Below are positions 25,140 to 36,029 of a stretch of 64,000 nucleotides of DNA, one piece after another. The notes beneath the pieces are model-generated. The model worked only from the letters and a program-made list of their open reading frames with translations. It had not been told where the DNA came from and searched no databases. Location of the stretch: assembly GCA_008360955.1 (NCBI GenBank), contig LUCM01010076.1, forward strand, positions 1 to 64,000, given 5' to 3'. This DNA comes from Fasciolopsis buskii. Taxonomy: Eukaryota > Platyhelminthes > Trematoda > Plagiorchiida > Fasciolidae. Numbering within the stretch: position 1 is the stretch's first letter; each line of letters starts with the position of its first letter. The translations under genes and the position numbers were made by a program.

Positions 25140-27080
25140 AGTACTTCTTTTAGACTGATATCAACGCTTGCTAACGTGTCAGTGCGACATCCGATTAGCA
25201 CCGAACGATTATTAGATGGCATTCGTTTGTATACTTGCGGAAGCTAGCCCCAATTCATCAGAGATATTTTTATCAAAAACTGGTGCATCTGCCCAAAATA
25301 AGCCGTGAATATTGTCTCACAAAGAGAAAAGTGCCTACACGAGAATTGAATCCGCAAAATGGCTACCTTGATTTCAAAACGCAAACAATGTGTGCTCCAT
25401 CTTTTATAACCTTTGTCAGAAGTGCAAGAAACAGCTCGATTCTTTTCTCAGACGATTACTGTTGCCCAAAGACAATGGCTATACGGTTTCTTAGAGCGTT
25501 ATCACAATAAACTTCAGAAAAGCATAGCAGGTAAAACTCGGACGTACTTGATACATACATGTAGATGTACACATAATCGTGATGGTTTATTCTGCGCCAT
25601 CTGGGCACAATGTCCAAATGTTCTGTCAATTATCATTTACATTAGGAAAATTTTTTCCTGGTCAAAAAGTACATGCTCAGGGAAACATTTCTATTTTGCA
25701 GTACCCGAGTCCAAATTCAGTGAGCCGCTCTTAAAATTTTTACTTCAGTTGAGCAAGAGTTTGCGGCTGTTTCGGTCTTTTGTTTAAGATTTTGGTTGAA
25801 GCGGTTCTCGATAAAGTGGATATGAATTTGCTAGGGTTCACATCCAACCTGAACGTCGTTTGATGCTCTTTAGTTCCAAACATAAATCGGAACGATTCTC
25901 TATTGCTTATTATCACAAACCAGCACTTGTTTAGAAATAATTCTCAAAAAATAGGCAATCCAATCTCAGAAAACTCTTATTGTTCCTGTGGAAATAAATC
26001 ACCTGTTGCAAAAATTGGCTTGGATGCCCGAAATCAATGGTTTGTATAAATTCAGTCCAGCATAGTGCAAAATGGTCGAAGCAATTACAAAGTTAACTTT
26101 CATGTCAAACGGCGATAGCCAAAATATCTCTATTGGGTTTTGCAAAAGGAATTGCATCGATGAAGTATATCGGTCTGAATGATCACAAAATGACTTATGT
26201 GCTTTTACTCAAAAGTGACTCAATCGCTATGAAGACGTAAATGCACCTTCTAAAGCGTTCCTTAGCGGTCAGATTGCAATCTTGTGTATATGCAACTCTA
26301 AGTTTTTAACCGTTGGAAACGTATATAGTAAAATAGTGAGTTCACTTAAAACTGCGGTCGATCAGTGGCCGGAATTAACCGGAAGTGGTTTCTTTTGGCA
26401 TATCTGCAGCATTTCATTGATGTCTGTATTCGACCATATTGTTTGCACTCAAAATAGCCCGGTTTAAAAAGCCTTGACTTTTCAGCAAAGGTATAGTAAT
26501 GTGGCCAGAATTATTAGATGGACCATAATATAAAAATAACGGTGACAGACAACTCAATGTCAGTTGTTGAAAAACCATAATCGACCATTAAATGTTTGCT
26601 AGATTTAGTCTTTTCCATTGTTTTCTTGTATGATCAACTGTTCGTAGCGTGTCAAGTTGTAAACTACCTTGGGAAAATAACGACCGAAACAACTAAACTA
26701 GATCTCTGTGGATATCGCAAAGCAGTGCCGGTTTTGAGAACAAACTGTGTCCACCCCCGACAAATACTGAATAGTTTGTTGTCTCCAAAACAGTGACTCT
26801 ACGGCTCAACTCGAGTAGGTGCAACTGAGTCAGTAACTTGTTACCTTGTTATTTCTTTATATATTGTGCTCGTTTGCTCACACTGAGAGGTCAGTTTTGA
26901 TCGCATTCACTTTTCCTGTATAACATCATACCAACACTGAACACAACAGAAAAAAAGCGGTTTGCACGGAAAGCAAGTGAGTGATTCAAACGGGCACCAG
27001 TCCAAATAATTTTAAACCATATCCTCTTCGAGAGGGTCATTACTAAGAGTAGTCACGACGTTCTTAAGTGGGAGGATTTT
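25140..27080. other. Unassigned DNA
   Basis: Frames at 25,235-25,510 and 25,413-25,787 (plus, different phases) stay open for about 90-125 codons, but no domain is recognised and start codons are missing or internal. Nothing else stands out. Confidence 0.35.
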
Positions 27081-27091
27081 TGGATTGACAG

Positions 27092-27246
27092 GGTGCAAAT
27101 TATGCAAACTTTTTGCGGGAACTTCAAACGAAAGGAAGAAATCGACACTGAAAAATTGTTTGACGTAGTTTGCCAAAATATCTTCTTGTGCTTGAAACTG
27201 TGTAATTTTTTTCCCGGTGATATAGTTCGCAAACGTAATGATGGGA
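27092..27246 (+). CDS. Candidate internal exon, function unknown
   Basis: Not recognised. The plus strand has an acceptor (TTTTTGGATTGACAG, ending 27,091), a 155-base open stretch and a full-consensus donor (GGGA|GTAAGT, 27,247). The peptide contains charged segments (NFKRKEEIDTEKLFDVV) and a Cys/Leu/Phe-rich middle (FLCLKLCNFF). The frame actually stays open past the donor to 27,347. The opposite strand is also open over the same bases: a 27,264-27,012 frame after an ATACAG acceptor ends in NDPLEEDMV and a stop, so it could be a terminal exon instead. Only one can be right. The paired plus-strand signals make that strand slightly more likely. Confidence 0.25.
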
Positions 27247-28535
27247 GTAAGTTTTTGAGTCCCGTTAGAACTGTATTTCGGCAAACTTTGCTTAGGAAGA
27301 TCGAGAAACCCATAAAAGGTTGTGATTGTGACAATCTAAAGGTTTGAACGGGTGTCATCAGTTTAACCATCTTCATATGATGAAGTACTGCATTGCAAAG
27401 AGATCGAGTCAAAGAACTACTTCATTCGGTCCCTTTTTTTAAGATCATAAAATCATTTGAAACGTTGCCATTCGTAGTAATTCTGCTAACAAGAATGCAT
27501 TAGGGATACATTTCGTTGTTTGTTAATTTCTTTGAAAATTACCACTGAGCACATTGAGAAAACACAAGTTGGCGTTTTCAGTGATTCGTACTCATGCCAT
27601 TACATCACTATATATATCTTTTGTGAAGTGCAACACAAATGTTTTTGAGAACAAAGTGGAAAGACTTTGAAGACGGAAATTGCGAACAGCTTCCGCGAGT
27701 GCTCAAGAGGCGAAAACTTGCCAACCTGATTTGTTGACTACTGGATCTTATAAGGAGTCCGAAAGCTTGCGTTCACATTCCTTGGTTATCTGCTAGATGT
27801 GGAAACCACTGTGTATTAATACTTAATTGTAGGCGATAACCATGCCGTTGGTGCTCACGGATTGCGTGTCAGACAAGCTCTGTCGGCGGCCGTTGTAAAT
27901 CTGTCCCACAGGAACATGCTGACATGAATTAAATATAAAAACAAGGCTGCATGAATCAGGGCTTTGTTCTTTTCAACCATAATGACACTACGGGGCGGAT
28001 TGACAGATACGAAGCCTGGACTGCGTAGAATGTCTTATTGTAGCACTAGTCATTCTTCGTCTGTTGCTATTTCTGCTAGTCCCGTTCCACCTATATGAGA
28101 TGGCAGAAATATGTATATCCGCTTTCTCTCCACCGTCGCCCTCCTAGAAACTTCCTGTCTGTCTCCAACACCTTGTCGGATTAATCTTAATTCTGGGAAA
28201 CCAATTTTTAGTGAATACTCTTCTGACCTGGTTCAGCTTCAAGAGTACTCTTCTGTGCGTATTCTTTTTGTCTGGCAATCAGACATCTAATTAATTCTAT
28301 GTCACATTAAGAGTACAAACTGGGAAGTGATTGTATTGCCCCATTCTAAGTGGCTTCCCTGTGTACTGATCGCCGAATTCAGCCATCTTCTCGACGACTT
28401 AGTCGTGTATCTTAGAACGCTATTTCACTGTTCAGGCTCCATCTCTTTGTGAAATTCAACATTGCTTTGAGACCGAGTTGAAACATATTCAACAGATTTA
28501 TGTTTCGTCTGAGGCTTGGAGTAACATACTGTCAC

Positions 28536-28560
28536 NNNNNNNNNNNNNNNNNNNNNNNNN
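28536..28560. other. Assembly gap (25 N)
   Basis: Twenty-five unknown bases, likely a placeholder of fixed size. It falls directly after the YVDDI codons of PLE copy 2. The reading-frame change across it may be real decay or missing sequence. Confidence 0.95.
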
Positions 28561-29142
28561 AGATGTCATCCACATAACGCTTGTATAAGTAGAGCGATTG
28601 TATTGACGACTCGAGTGGTCTGCGTTCCAGCTTTGCCATGAAAATGTCAGCTAGTAGCGGACCGAGTGGGGATCCCATCGCTACGCCGTCCTTTTGACGG
28701 TAAATTTGGTTATTGAATTTAAATTGGACGTTGTAGGTACAAAAGAACAATAGTTGTTTCAAGTCTGCTATCGGAAGACACGTCGCTAAGCCATTGCTCT
28801 CGATGTAGTCACAGAGGTATTCGATTGTCTCCGTGATCGGAACGTTGGTAAAAATGGCGGTGACGTCTAAAGAAAGCATCCTTCGTCCCTTCATATTCAG
28901 TTCTTTTACGGAATCGATAAGCTCAAATGTGTCTTTGAGACTATGTTTTGCTACCTTCTGTCTAACGGGTTCCAGTAACCTAGCTAACCATTTTGCCACA
29001 GCATGGTACGGCGAATTGCACATGTCGAGAATAGGCCTCATAGGTACTCCATTTTTGTGTAATTTGGGTAGGCCGTACAATCTCGGAATAGTAGTTCCCG
29101 TAGGCCGAATTTGTTCGAATGTCGTGGAATCTATGATAATTT
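28561..29142 (-). pseudogene. PLE reverse transcriptase core (copy 2), broken by gap
   Basis: An uninterrupted stretch of 194 codons after an in-frame TAA (29,143-29,145). Motifs in order: STTFEQIRPTG near its start, YGLPKLHK, GVPMRPILD, LSLDVTAIFTNVP, KDGVAMGSPLGPLLADIF and, at the gap edge, YVDDI (YVDD at 28,565-28,576). All catalytic-core positions that can be read look intact, including the Asp pair of YVDD and the first-Asp motif (SLDVTAIF). The enzyme would copy element RNA at a nicked target. The upstream stop and the frameshifts beyond the gap make this copy non-coding as a whole. Related palm residues occur in copy 1, for example PLESS-Q and LYKRYVD. Confidence 0.85.
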
Positions 29143-29269
29143 CTTAGAAGACGTACTTGTTGTAATGTTTTGACTTGACATTATCAAATCACGGCGATTC
29201 ATCGAACTTCAATGGTAAGAAATAACGAGCAATCCACTAGTAAATGCGCCACTTCGTTTCTAAATACAC

Positions 29270-31590
29270 GTGCTAATTGTGGTAACCGCCCATACATCAT
29301 AATGGACAATTCATTTTCCAACGACCTTCGGATGATTCATACTCGCATATGTTTACACTGCTACTCAGGAATTCCAAACTTTAGTCAAGATGGCGAACAT
29401 CTGGTGAACTGCGCCGTTCCTATTAATTTGCCTTAAAGGGCAATTGTGTGATTTAATACAAAATACCTTCTCATTGCAGACGGAAGCCGAGATCGGCTAG
29501 GAGCAAATGGATTCCATTTTCGCTACTCGATCCGTCTTCCCCAAAGAAGTCCATTTACTTTCCTTTTTGGCAGTGTTACTGCAACCTGTAATATATATTT
29601 TAGGCATAATGTTTATTGTCACATTGCTGCTGAGTTCCATGGGAACTAGAACTTGCGTTTTTTAATTGCTACATCATGCTGGTCACTGTTGTTTGCTTAC
29701 CTTGCAGGTACTTAGTAGTTTTCACTTAGTTGTTTAATATTAATTGTTTTTCACGTAATAATACCATTTATTAGATCGGCTGGCAAGTTCTGGCTGACAG
29801 GAACTCACTGGAAACCCTCTCTCAGTATGTTCGCAGCACTATTCGCTATGCCATGTGGTTTATTTGCCCCAAGGACGGTCAGCTTATATGAATAATGAAA
29901 ATACGTACATACCCCAGTATTATGAGTCCTATTGGTGACACATCAGTTGAAGTTGCCCATTGCCCCATTTAGACGTTACTGAACCGCGATTTCGGCAACG
30001 ATTAAATTAAACTTGTCGGTTTCCTAAACTGAGTCGTATATTAGTGCTTAGTTAGCTCTTTTTTTCTTGTGAAACCACGACAGGCACTATATATCACTGA
30101 CACCGTGGAATGCAGAGGAACCCGAAATAATGCTTGTTTGCAGTGCGAAGAAACAGGGTAGTTTTGAGATTAAAGTGCAGGCATGTACGCCACTGTTTCC
30201 CAAATCAGCCGCGGGCATGTTTCACATTCAGGTGAACCGGGCATTCCTGGGTTGATCTTAGCATTCTCCTAAACCTGTCATCTTCAGTAACTCCGATCTC
30301 TCCTAGATGTGGTCAGTTGAATTCTTCACAGATATCTTGTGATGCACCAATTTTGCTATTTTCACTCAGGAGAGGTCCCTCGAAGTTCGCAGTGGGTTTC
30401 TGATTTAGAATGTATTTACTCACTGAAAATTTAACTGTGAATAGTTTCCATTACCGGGCCAATTAGCGCATTCATTCTTGAAATCAGACGTTCCATTCTG
30501 ACTGGATGAAGAAAACTGACCGGATGAATCATCTCTGTATTGTTCACAGCTGATCTGTGGGCCTCTTATGTTGATCAAACAATGATTTTATCGGCACAAC
30601 AAATCACTCGTTAATTGGAACCAAGAAGACAAGCTCAGTGATCACAAGTTTACAAAAATCGCTAATCTAAGCTTGTGATTTGCTAAATGCTCTCACTATG
30701 ATGGTGTCAGTCTTCATAATAAAATTAAAAGGAGATTCACGGACACGCTTATGTGATTTACGACAGTGGTTTGATAAAAGGCTAGAATCTTATTCAAACA
30801 GATTCGAGTCTGGTTCCTGTTGTATTTAATCTGATTAAATGAAAAAGCCAATTCGAGATTACAACTTGTCCGTCGTGGTTCTTTCCTCCATAAAACCAAA
30901 CAGAAGTAACTTGAAAACATCCATTAGTTACCGAGCCCGAATAATCGGTCCTTAAGAGATTGTACTCAGACAAACCTGTCAACTGATATCGTAAATGTCA
31001 GTCTGTTTGCACTATGATGTGACGGCAGAGAAAATCACACGATCCAGCCTCAGTGCCTGGTCAGAAATGTTACAAGTATTAGTGAGATTAGGATAGTGAG
31101 CTTCAGCATCCTCACCAGTGGTTTGTGACCGTCCCAATGAAAATGTTGCGGTTCTGGACGCTTGAACAAGCAAAGCGACAACTACCGCTTTGTTAGATTC
31201 ATGAGTTCTTAAATTCACATTTGTAGTTAGTGGAAAATTGTCACTTTTAGGCGAATTGCTTAACTACCACGGTCACATGGCAGGCATAAGTATTTGCTAC
31301 CAAACTTCATTTTTTCTCTAAGGAATTTCCCGAAATTGAGGCTAGCCGACGGCCACGATCGTTGTTACTGTTTCTGCATCCTTGTACACTGAATATTGTG
31401 ATTTACTTGTCGCTCTGAAATTTATACAATCATGAATAAAATGATATCAATAAGAGCAACCCAGGTTTACGTTATAGTTACATACTTGATCCGAAATTTT
31501 GAAGCAAATAGCGCAAACTGTTTATCGCTCCGCCTTTGGCTACCTAAGAAACTAAGCTGACAAAATAGGCAAACAATTCGACGAATGAAT
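29270..31590. other. Unassigned DNA
   Basis: The first 200 bases may hold faded N-terminal PLE sequence on the minus strand, but it cannot be aligned with confidence. The rest shows only short chance frames (for example 30,714-30,982 minus) and no repeat or RNA. Confidence 0.4.
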
Positions 31591-31625
31591 AAGCGAAAAC
31601 ACTGCATTGTAGAATTAATACAAAT

Positions 31626-31800
31626 GTGAAAAGTTTTCCGTCTCGGCAGGTCTCGAAACCACGCACAGTCGAAACCATCCCAGCTGCGCCACTTACCTAC
31701 GAGCCCATGCTGAACGATGCCCAGATGTTTCATTGAAGTACCAGTGTTACTCGCCCAAATTGTGCAAAGCTTCCGATATCCACCACCGTAGTGATTCTTT
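31626..31800 (-). repeat. Short interspersed repeat, family A, copy 1
   Basis: On the minus strand this unit carries a 5' block (GGTGGATATCGG...GGGCGAGTAACACTGG), a variable middle, then a polymerase III B-box-like GTGGTTTCGAGACCTGCC and the tail CGAGACGGAAAACTTTTCA. The same blocks in the same order occur at 49.2-49.4 kb, and the tail alone recurs at 49.5 kb. The B box and the GTAGGTAAGTGGCGCAGCTGG stretch suggest descent from a tRNA. No poly(A) tail or target-site duplication was made out. A chance frame (31,467-31,733) overlaps it. Confidence 0.55.
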
Positions 31801-31809
31801 TAGTATTAA

Positions 31810-34230
31810 TAACGATTTCATTTGAATCTGAAATGCCCATGTCCTCAACTATGTCTTGGTTTACTAACTGAAATACTACTGATTAATTTTGCTTTACTTG
31901 CCCAAGGTCACACACGAAATTACAAGTAAAATATTATTCGAGCGGGCCGAGACCGTTCAACTTAAACATGAAACTGGTAGGCAGCTTGTGGGAAAGTCAC
32001 CAGTTCGTCTCTGACCACGCCAAATGCTTGATTGCTCTCCTCACATGACTCAGGTTAAACTGCGGTCTTGTGGCAATTTTCCTAGATTATGTTGAACCAG
32101 CTGATAAAAATATGATTTACTTCAGCATACACATGGACATAGACATCAAGCTGATCTTGAGAGCATTGTGCACCCCTAGTATTTCTGAGTAATTCAATCA
32201 TTTCCTTTATCCAGACAGCATTTCATTGTACTTCCTCTTCATTAAATATTTCAGCAAATGAAGTGAAGTTGTGAACTCGCGATGTCTTTTTAAATTTTCC
32301 TAATCAGTGTTAGAATTTAATCTATGAGTAACTGCCTCCCTGATGATAATACATTTTTCAGACCAATATCTGCCTTCTGGAGTGTTTTCGTTGAACTGGG
32401 TGAATGGCGTTCCTTGCAAGAATTCAATCATTGTGCTTCTACGAGTCCTCTTTGGTGAACATATGCTCGGGGATAAGTGACATGTACAGGATGTGGTCAG
32501 ATTGTTCTAACAATGATTATATGGCAGGATGTTTTTCTAAGTTAGTGTAGAGAACAAGTATGATAAATATTCGGATCAAGGGCACTGGTATTCAAAGAAC
32601 ATCGATGGGGCATGTGATTGGAGGTGGATATACTCATACTCTGGGTAACTAGGCGGATCCTTGTCGATGACAGTAGTTCGAGAGGTGTTCATGAGAACAC
32701 CACACAGACCCAATACAGGGATTCGACGAAACCTGCTTCAAGAAAAGTCGTCGCATTGTTAATATCAATTACATAGCTGTTGGATTTATAATTTTCATAT
32801 AACAAGCCACAAGTCGTATCCCCTTTTGGATTAGTTCCGTACCAGATTTTAATCTGATTTTAGAAACCATCATTTATCATCATTTTCTGATTACAGTTGC
32901 ATCAAGTGTTTGATACTTTGTTGCGATATCCCAATGTTTTCTGAGCCATTGCATTGACGGCTCAAATTCTCTGTCTATTCTTAGCACACACCGGACTACT
33001 ACAATTTTCCTCAACTTTTATTTTGAATATTTTGGCATTCAATCGATAATTCATTCACTGCGCATTGTTTTTCGGGCTCCGGTATTTCTAGATATCAATG
33101 AATTTGAGGAAATTAATCTCTCCACTGATGGGCACAGATCAACGGAAATAATTTACTGTCTCATATATGAAAAAGGTGATTCCGATGCAGCGAGTGTAAA
33201 CATTCATGCATAACGTTTCTTCTGCCTTAGCCCAACAATTTTGTAGTTCCTCGGGAAGGCATTATTGACCTTTTTAACTGTACGACGTATTTCTGTACTT
33301 TTGATAGCCGACTTATTCTTTTCCTCTAAGCAAACTAGTGGACATTTCGAACACGGTAGAAGTTGAGCGGTACCATCTTTCGATAATCTCGAGAGCAAAG
33401 GAAACGCCAAAAAGGGCGCCGATGTTTGACACGAATGGCCGGATATTACAGACAAATAAGCCGTGGATCTTCACAAACAGATATTGTGTGAACATTTGAT
33501 TTGGCAAGTGTTACGGATAACCCCTAATCGCTTAACAAGAAATGCTGTCATGTGGTACGCGTTCCGGTTGGGGAAGGAGCATGTGCGCCTATTCAACTGG
33601 ATAGGTGTTTGGTTTATTTGTGTATCTTAGTTTTGAACACAAACATCCGGGGATAGACTTGCTTATCCTGGACATTGTTTCCTACACGTTCTAGAGTACA
33701 CAGGCAGTTCGAGCTCAATTTATGTCTGCTTCGCATCTCCTAAACAAGTCTCTTGAAAGCTTAATAGTAGCAACAACAAATGCACCTTCAGCTGAGTAGA
33801 AATTTTGCGATTTTCGTCCACCAATGGAAGATAGGTTGACATAAACAAGAAGGATGGTTATTCACCTTCTAATTTTTTGTTAAAATTAAACGGTATGTGA
33901 TGCGTTTGCCGGCAACGTTATATTTCTTTCATTTTATTACTGGTTTAGTCAGCAGTATAAATCTGCGGAAATACTTTCGACTCAAATCGGATACATCTAC
34001 ATCAACATTGCTACTCAGCCTCCTTTCCGAATTATAACGAAGAGTAACTTGCTGAGCGCACAAGGTAGATCAATAAAATCCAGAAGCCTTTTAGCTGACA
34101 TAAGCATCCCCCGTTAAAGGGCACAAGGTATTGAAAATTAGTTACCGGCTTTGTTTGAAGTCGAATTTCCTGTGGATTGACAAGACCGCCACAATAAAAT
34201 TTATTTATAACCCAGCAGTTATTCCAAAAT
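31810..34230. other. Unassigned DNA, possibly downstream RTE remnants
   Basis: An intact RTE-type element would have its reverse transcriptase here on the minus strand, below 34,238. No reverse-transcriptase motif could be recognised in any frame, so the element is 5'-derived, truncated or decayed past recognition. Frames at 33,204-33,507 (minus) have no family motif. Confidence 0.4.
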
Positions 34231-34575
34231 TCGAAATAATTTACCGGTTGTCCACTGCACCCATAGACCCTTGCGAGATCCAGTGTCTTCGAAAAACGCT
34301 AGATCTAGGACCACAGGCGAAATTTGCTGACAAATGCATAGCCTGCTTAGTTTGATCCAACTGCTCGTCTACATTGCTGCTCGTCGAAGTTCTTAGTTCC
34401 TCGGACAGTTTCTGTTAGTAGCCGAATCACACAAACGTTCTAAGGCCGATCGGGTTTGTGGCCTGCGTCGATGGCCATTCAGCTGCAGCAAAAATCTCGT
34501 TAAAACTAACGCATGGTCCGATTCGACGTACTTGGCCCAATATGATCTACAGTTCAGGACAGAACCGTGCCAACG

Positions 34576-34884
34576 TTAGCTTGCTGAAACATGGTCGATC
34601 TGACTCAGACTGCCACGGGAGTTAGAGTGCCGTGTCGCTGTGCGACGCGAAATGTGCCGAAAATTCGTACTAATCAGGAATAGGCTACTGTCTGCATAGA
34701 ATCGGAGAAGTCTTTCTCCGTTGTCTGTTCGCTGAGCAGGAAAGGTGCATCGCCCACCTAAACAGGACTCCGATGTACTCAGTTTTCCAAATTGTGTATT
34801 GAAGTCACCTGCTGCCACTACAATGTCAGAGCGTTTGCTCTTCCGAACAAGAATGACGAGGTCATCGCAAAACTCTTTCTCCAT
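34576..34884 (-). pseudogene. RTE endonuclease, GDFN part
   Basis: A 102-codon frame with the central EEP motifs: EKEFCDDLVILVRKSKRSD, then VVAAGDFNTQFG (residues 22-33; GDFN holds catalytic Asp and Asn), RTDNGERLLRFYADSSLFL and SQIDHV near the end. It is joined to the preceding block only through frameshifts at 34,885-35,190, and leads into a linker (to 34,238) with HWISQGSM typical of the region between nuclease and reverse transcriptase. Catalytic residues look intact here, but the protein as a whole cannot be made. Confidence 0.8.
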
Positions 34885-35191
34885 GTCAGTGCTGCAGTCT
34901 GTTGGAGCCTACACCGAGATAACAAATAAACTGCGCTTAACACTACTATCCTTTCGGATGCCGACTGGTCCCTGCATTCTTATGGCCCACAAGCGACTGT
35001 TGACTGGGATCCAGTCTAAAGTTCTGCTTCAGCCTTCTCACTCAAGACTATTCCTACACCGCGTTGACACAGCTTGAGCTGCTTCGTCTTCTGAATTTCG
35101 GGGCAAATATCTTGTCGGGAAATTTGGCGCAGTTAGTTGAATTATTCTACTCGAATCCTGAATTCGTGTTTCACCAATCACGCAGCAGACA

Positions 35192-35641
35192 TCAATCGAA
35201 AGTGAGTCCACTGTCAGAGCTGGCCAAACACGCCTGTTGGCCAGCTTGCATTAAAGTGCGCACATTGAAAGAACCGAGATTCAGAGGCTGACGAGGCTTG
35301 AGAAAATATGAGCTAGCAGACTGAAAGCCATCTACTACACTACTTGACAATAAACCGTTGCGAGTATCGGGCGTGTTATCAATGGATATACTATGGATAG
35401 GCAGAAGGGATGAACAGATTGGGTTTGAGACAAAGAGGATAGGTTGAATAAAAGAGAGGGAACTCTGAGCAGTAGCATACTTATCACTATCCACCCCACC
35501 TACGCTCGATGCAATGGGCAGCGCAGTCCTGAATATCCTGCGCGACGACCGATACAGTATGGAATTATTATTAGGCGTGTTACTCATGGGGATTGATGGA
35601 TGGGTACTGCTAGGGAGTCCAACCGCTAAGCAGAAGAACAA
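35192..35641 (-). pseudogene. RTE ORF 5' part, start of endonuclease
   Basis: A 149-codon open frame. The first about 115 residues are Ser/Asn/Pro-rich (for example STHPSIPMSNTPNNNSILYR) and are not a known domain; the frame has no certain ATG. The end enters the EEP endonuclease at PLNLGSFNVRTLMQAGQQ, whose Asn is the first conserved catalytic position. A 2-base shift near 35,190 moves the next conserved block (VCCVIGETRIQ, with the metal-binding Glu) into another frame, so the protein is broken. The length of the leader suggests the element's coding region began at or beyond 35,640. Confidence 0.75.
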
Positions 35642-35805
35642 TTAGGGATTCCCAACCAAAGCCTTTGGTTCTGACAAGAATATGACCGCCAGGCAGCGAG
35701 GCATAGCTGAGTGGAAGCCCATCTACTTGGATCAATTATTCTTCCACTCGTTTTTCTGACTGAACTGCTAACTCAGATCAACCCCTGACTTGGAGGACCA
35801 GGAGA

Positions 35806-36024
35806 CTACTTCGTCAGGCCTCTGCCCATTGACCTTCCAGGCATGATTGGATCTTCTGCTTGAGATAAGCCATCCTGTATAGCTCGTTGGATCATGGAGG
35901 CACGCAAGCCGTCACGCCACGTCAAGGTGCATTCTCGCTTTGACAAAATAAAGGCATTTAGTTCACCACTGTAAGCAACTCTAGCAAACGAAATAAAACG
36001 TCGGATGGAGTAGAAAAGCGGCAA
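35806..36024 (-). other. Frame upstream of RTE fragment, unclear
   Basis: A 72-codon minus-strand frame (with TLTWRDGLRASMIQRAIQDG) lies just 5' of the RTE fragment. It could be the element's own 5' region or flanking DNA. No domain is recognised and no boundary signal is visible. Confidence 0.2.
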
Positions 36025-36029
36025 GCATT

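Larger units (their letters stand above)
27620..29260 (-). mobile_element. Penelope-like retroelement, copy 2
   Basis: A PLE on the minus strand. From its 5' side it holds a weak fingers region (about 29,260-29,150), then a well-preserved reverse-transcriptase palm (29,142-28,561) with YGLPKLHK, SLDVTAIFTNVP, VAMGSPLGPLLADIF and YKRYVDDI. A 25-N gap follows. Beyond the gap lie frameshifted but alignable pieces of the thumb (AF*DTRLSRREDG at about 28,420-28,380), connector (about 28,240-27,960) and GIY-YIG domain (ACSCGTDLQRPPTEL...AIREH, about 27,925-27,845; tail to about 27,620). It belongs to the same family as the 9.84-11.29 kb copy but is less decayed in the palm. No terminal repeats or exact ends could be defined. 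Confidence 0.85.
34238..35700 (-). mobile_element. RTE-type non-LTR retrotransposon, endonuclease half
   Basis: A minus-strand element fragment encoding the apurinic-like (EEP) endonuclease of an RTE-clade LINE. In order: an N-terminal leader region (35,641-35,260), PLNLGSFNVRTLMQAGQQ (about 35,287-35,230), the frameshifted segment DVCCVIGETRIQDSS (about 35,200-35,150), RGVGIVLS (another frame), AAGDFNTQFG and SQIDHV (34,884-34,576), then a linker ending HWISQGSMGAVDNR just before a stop at 34,238. These match the Asn, Glu, Asp/Asn and Asp-His signature positions of EEP nucleases. At least two frameshifts interrupt it. Such elements nick DNA and reverse-transcribe their RNA at the nick. The reverse-transcriptase half is not recognisable downstream. 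Confidence 0.85.
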
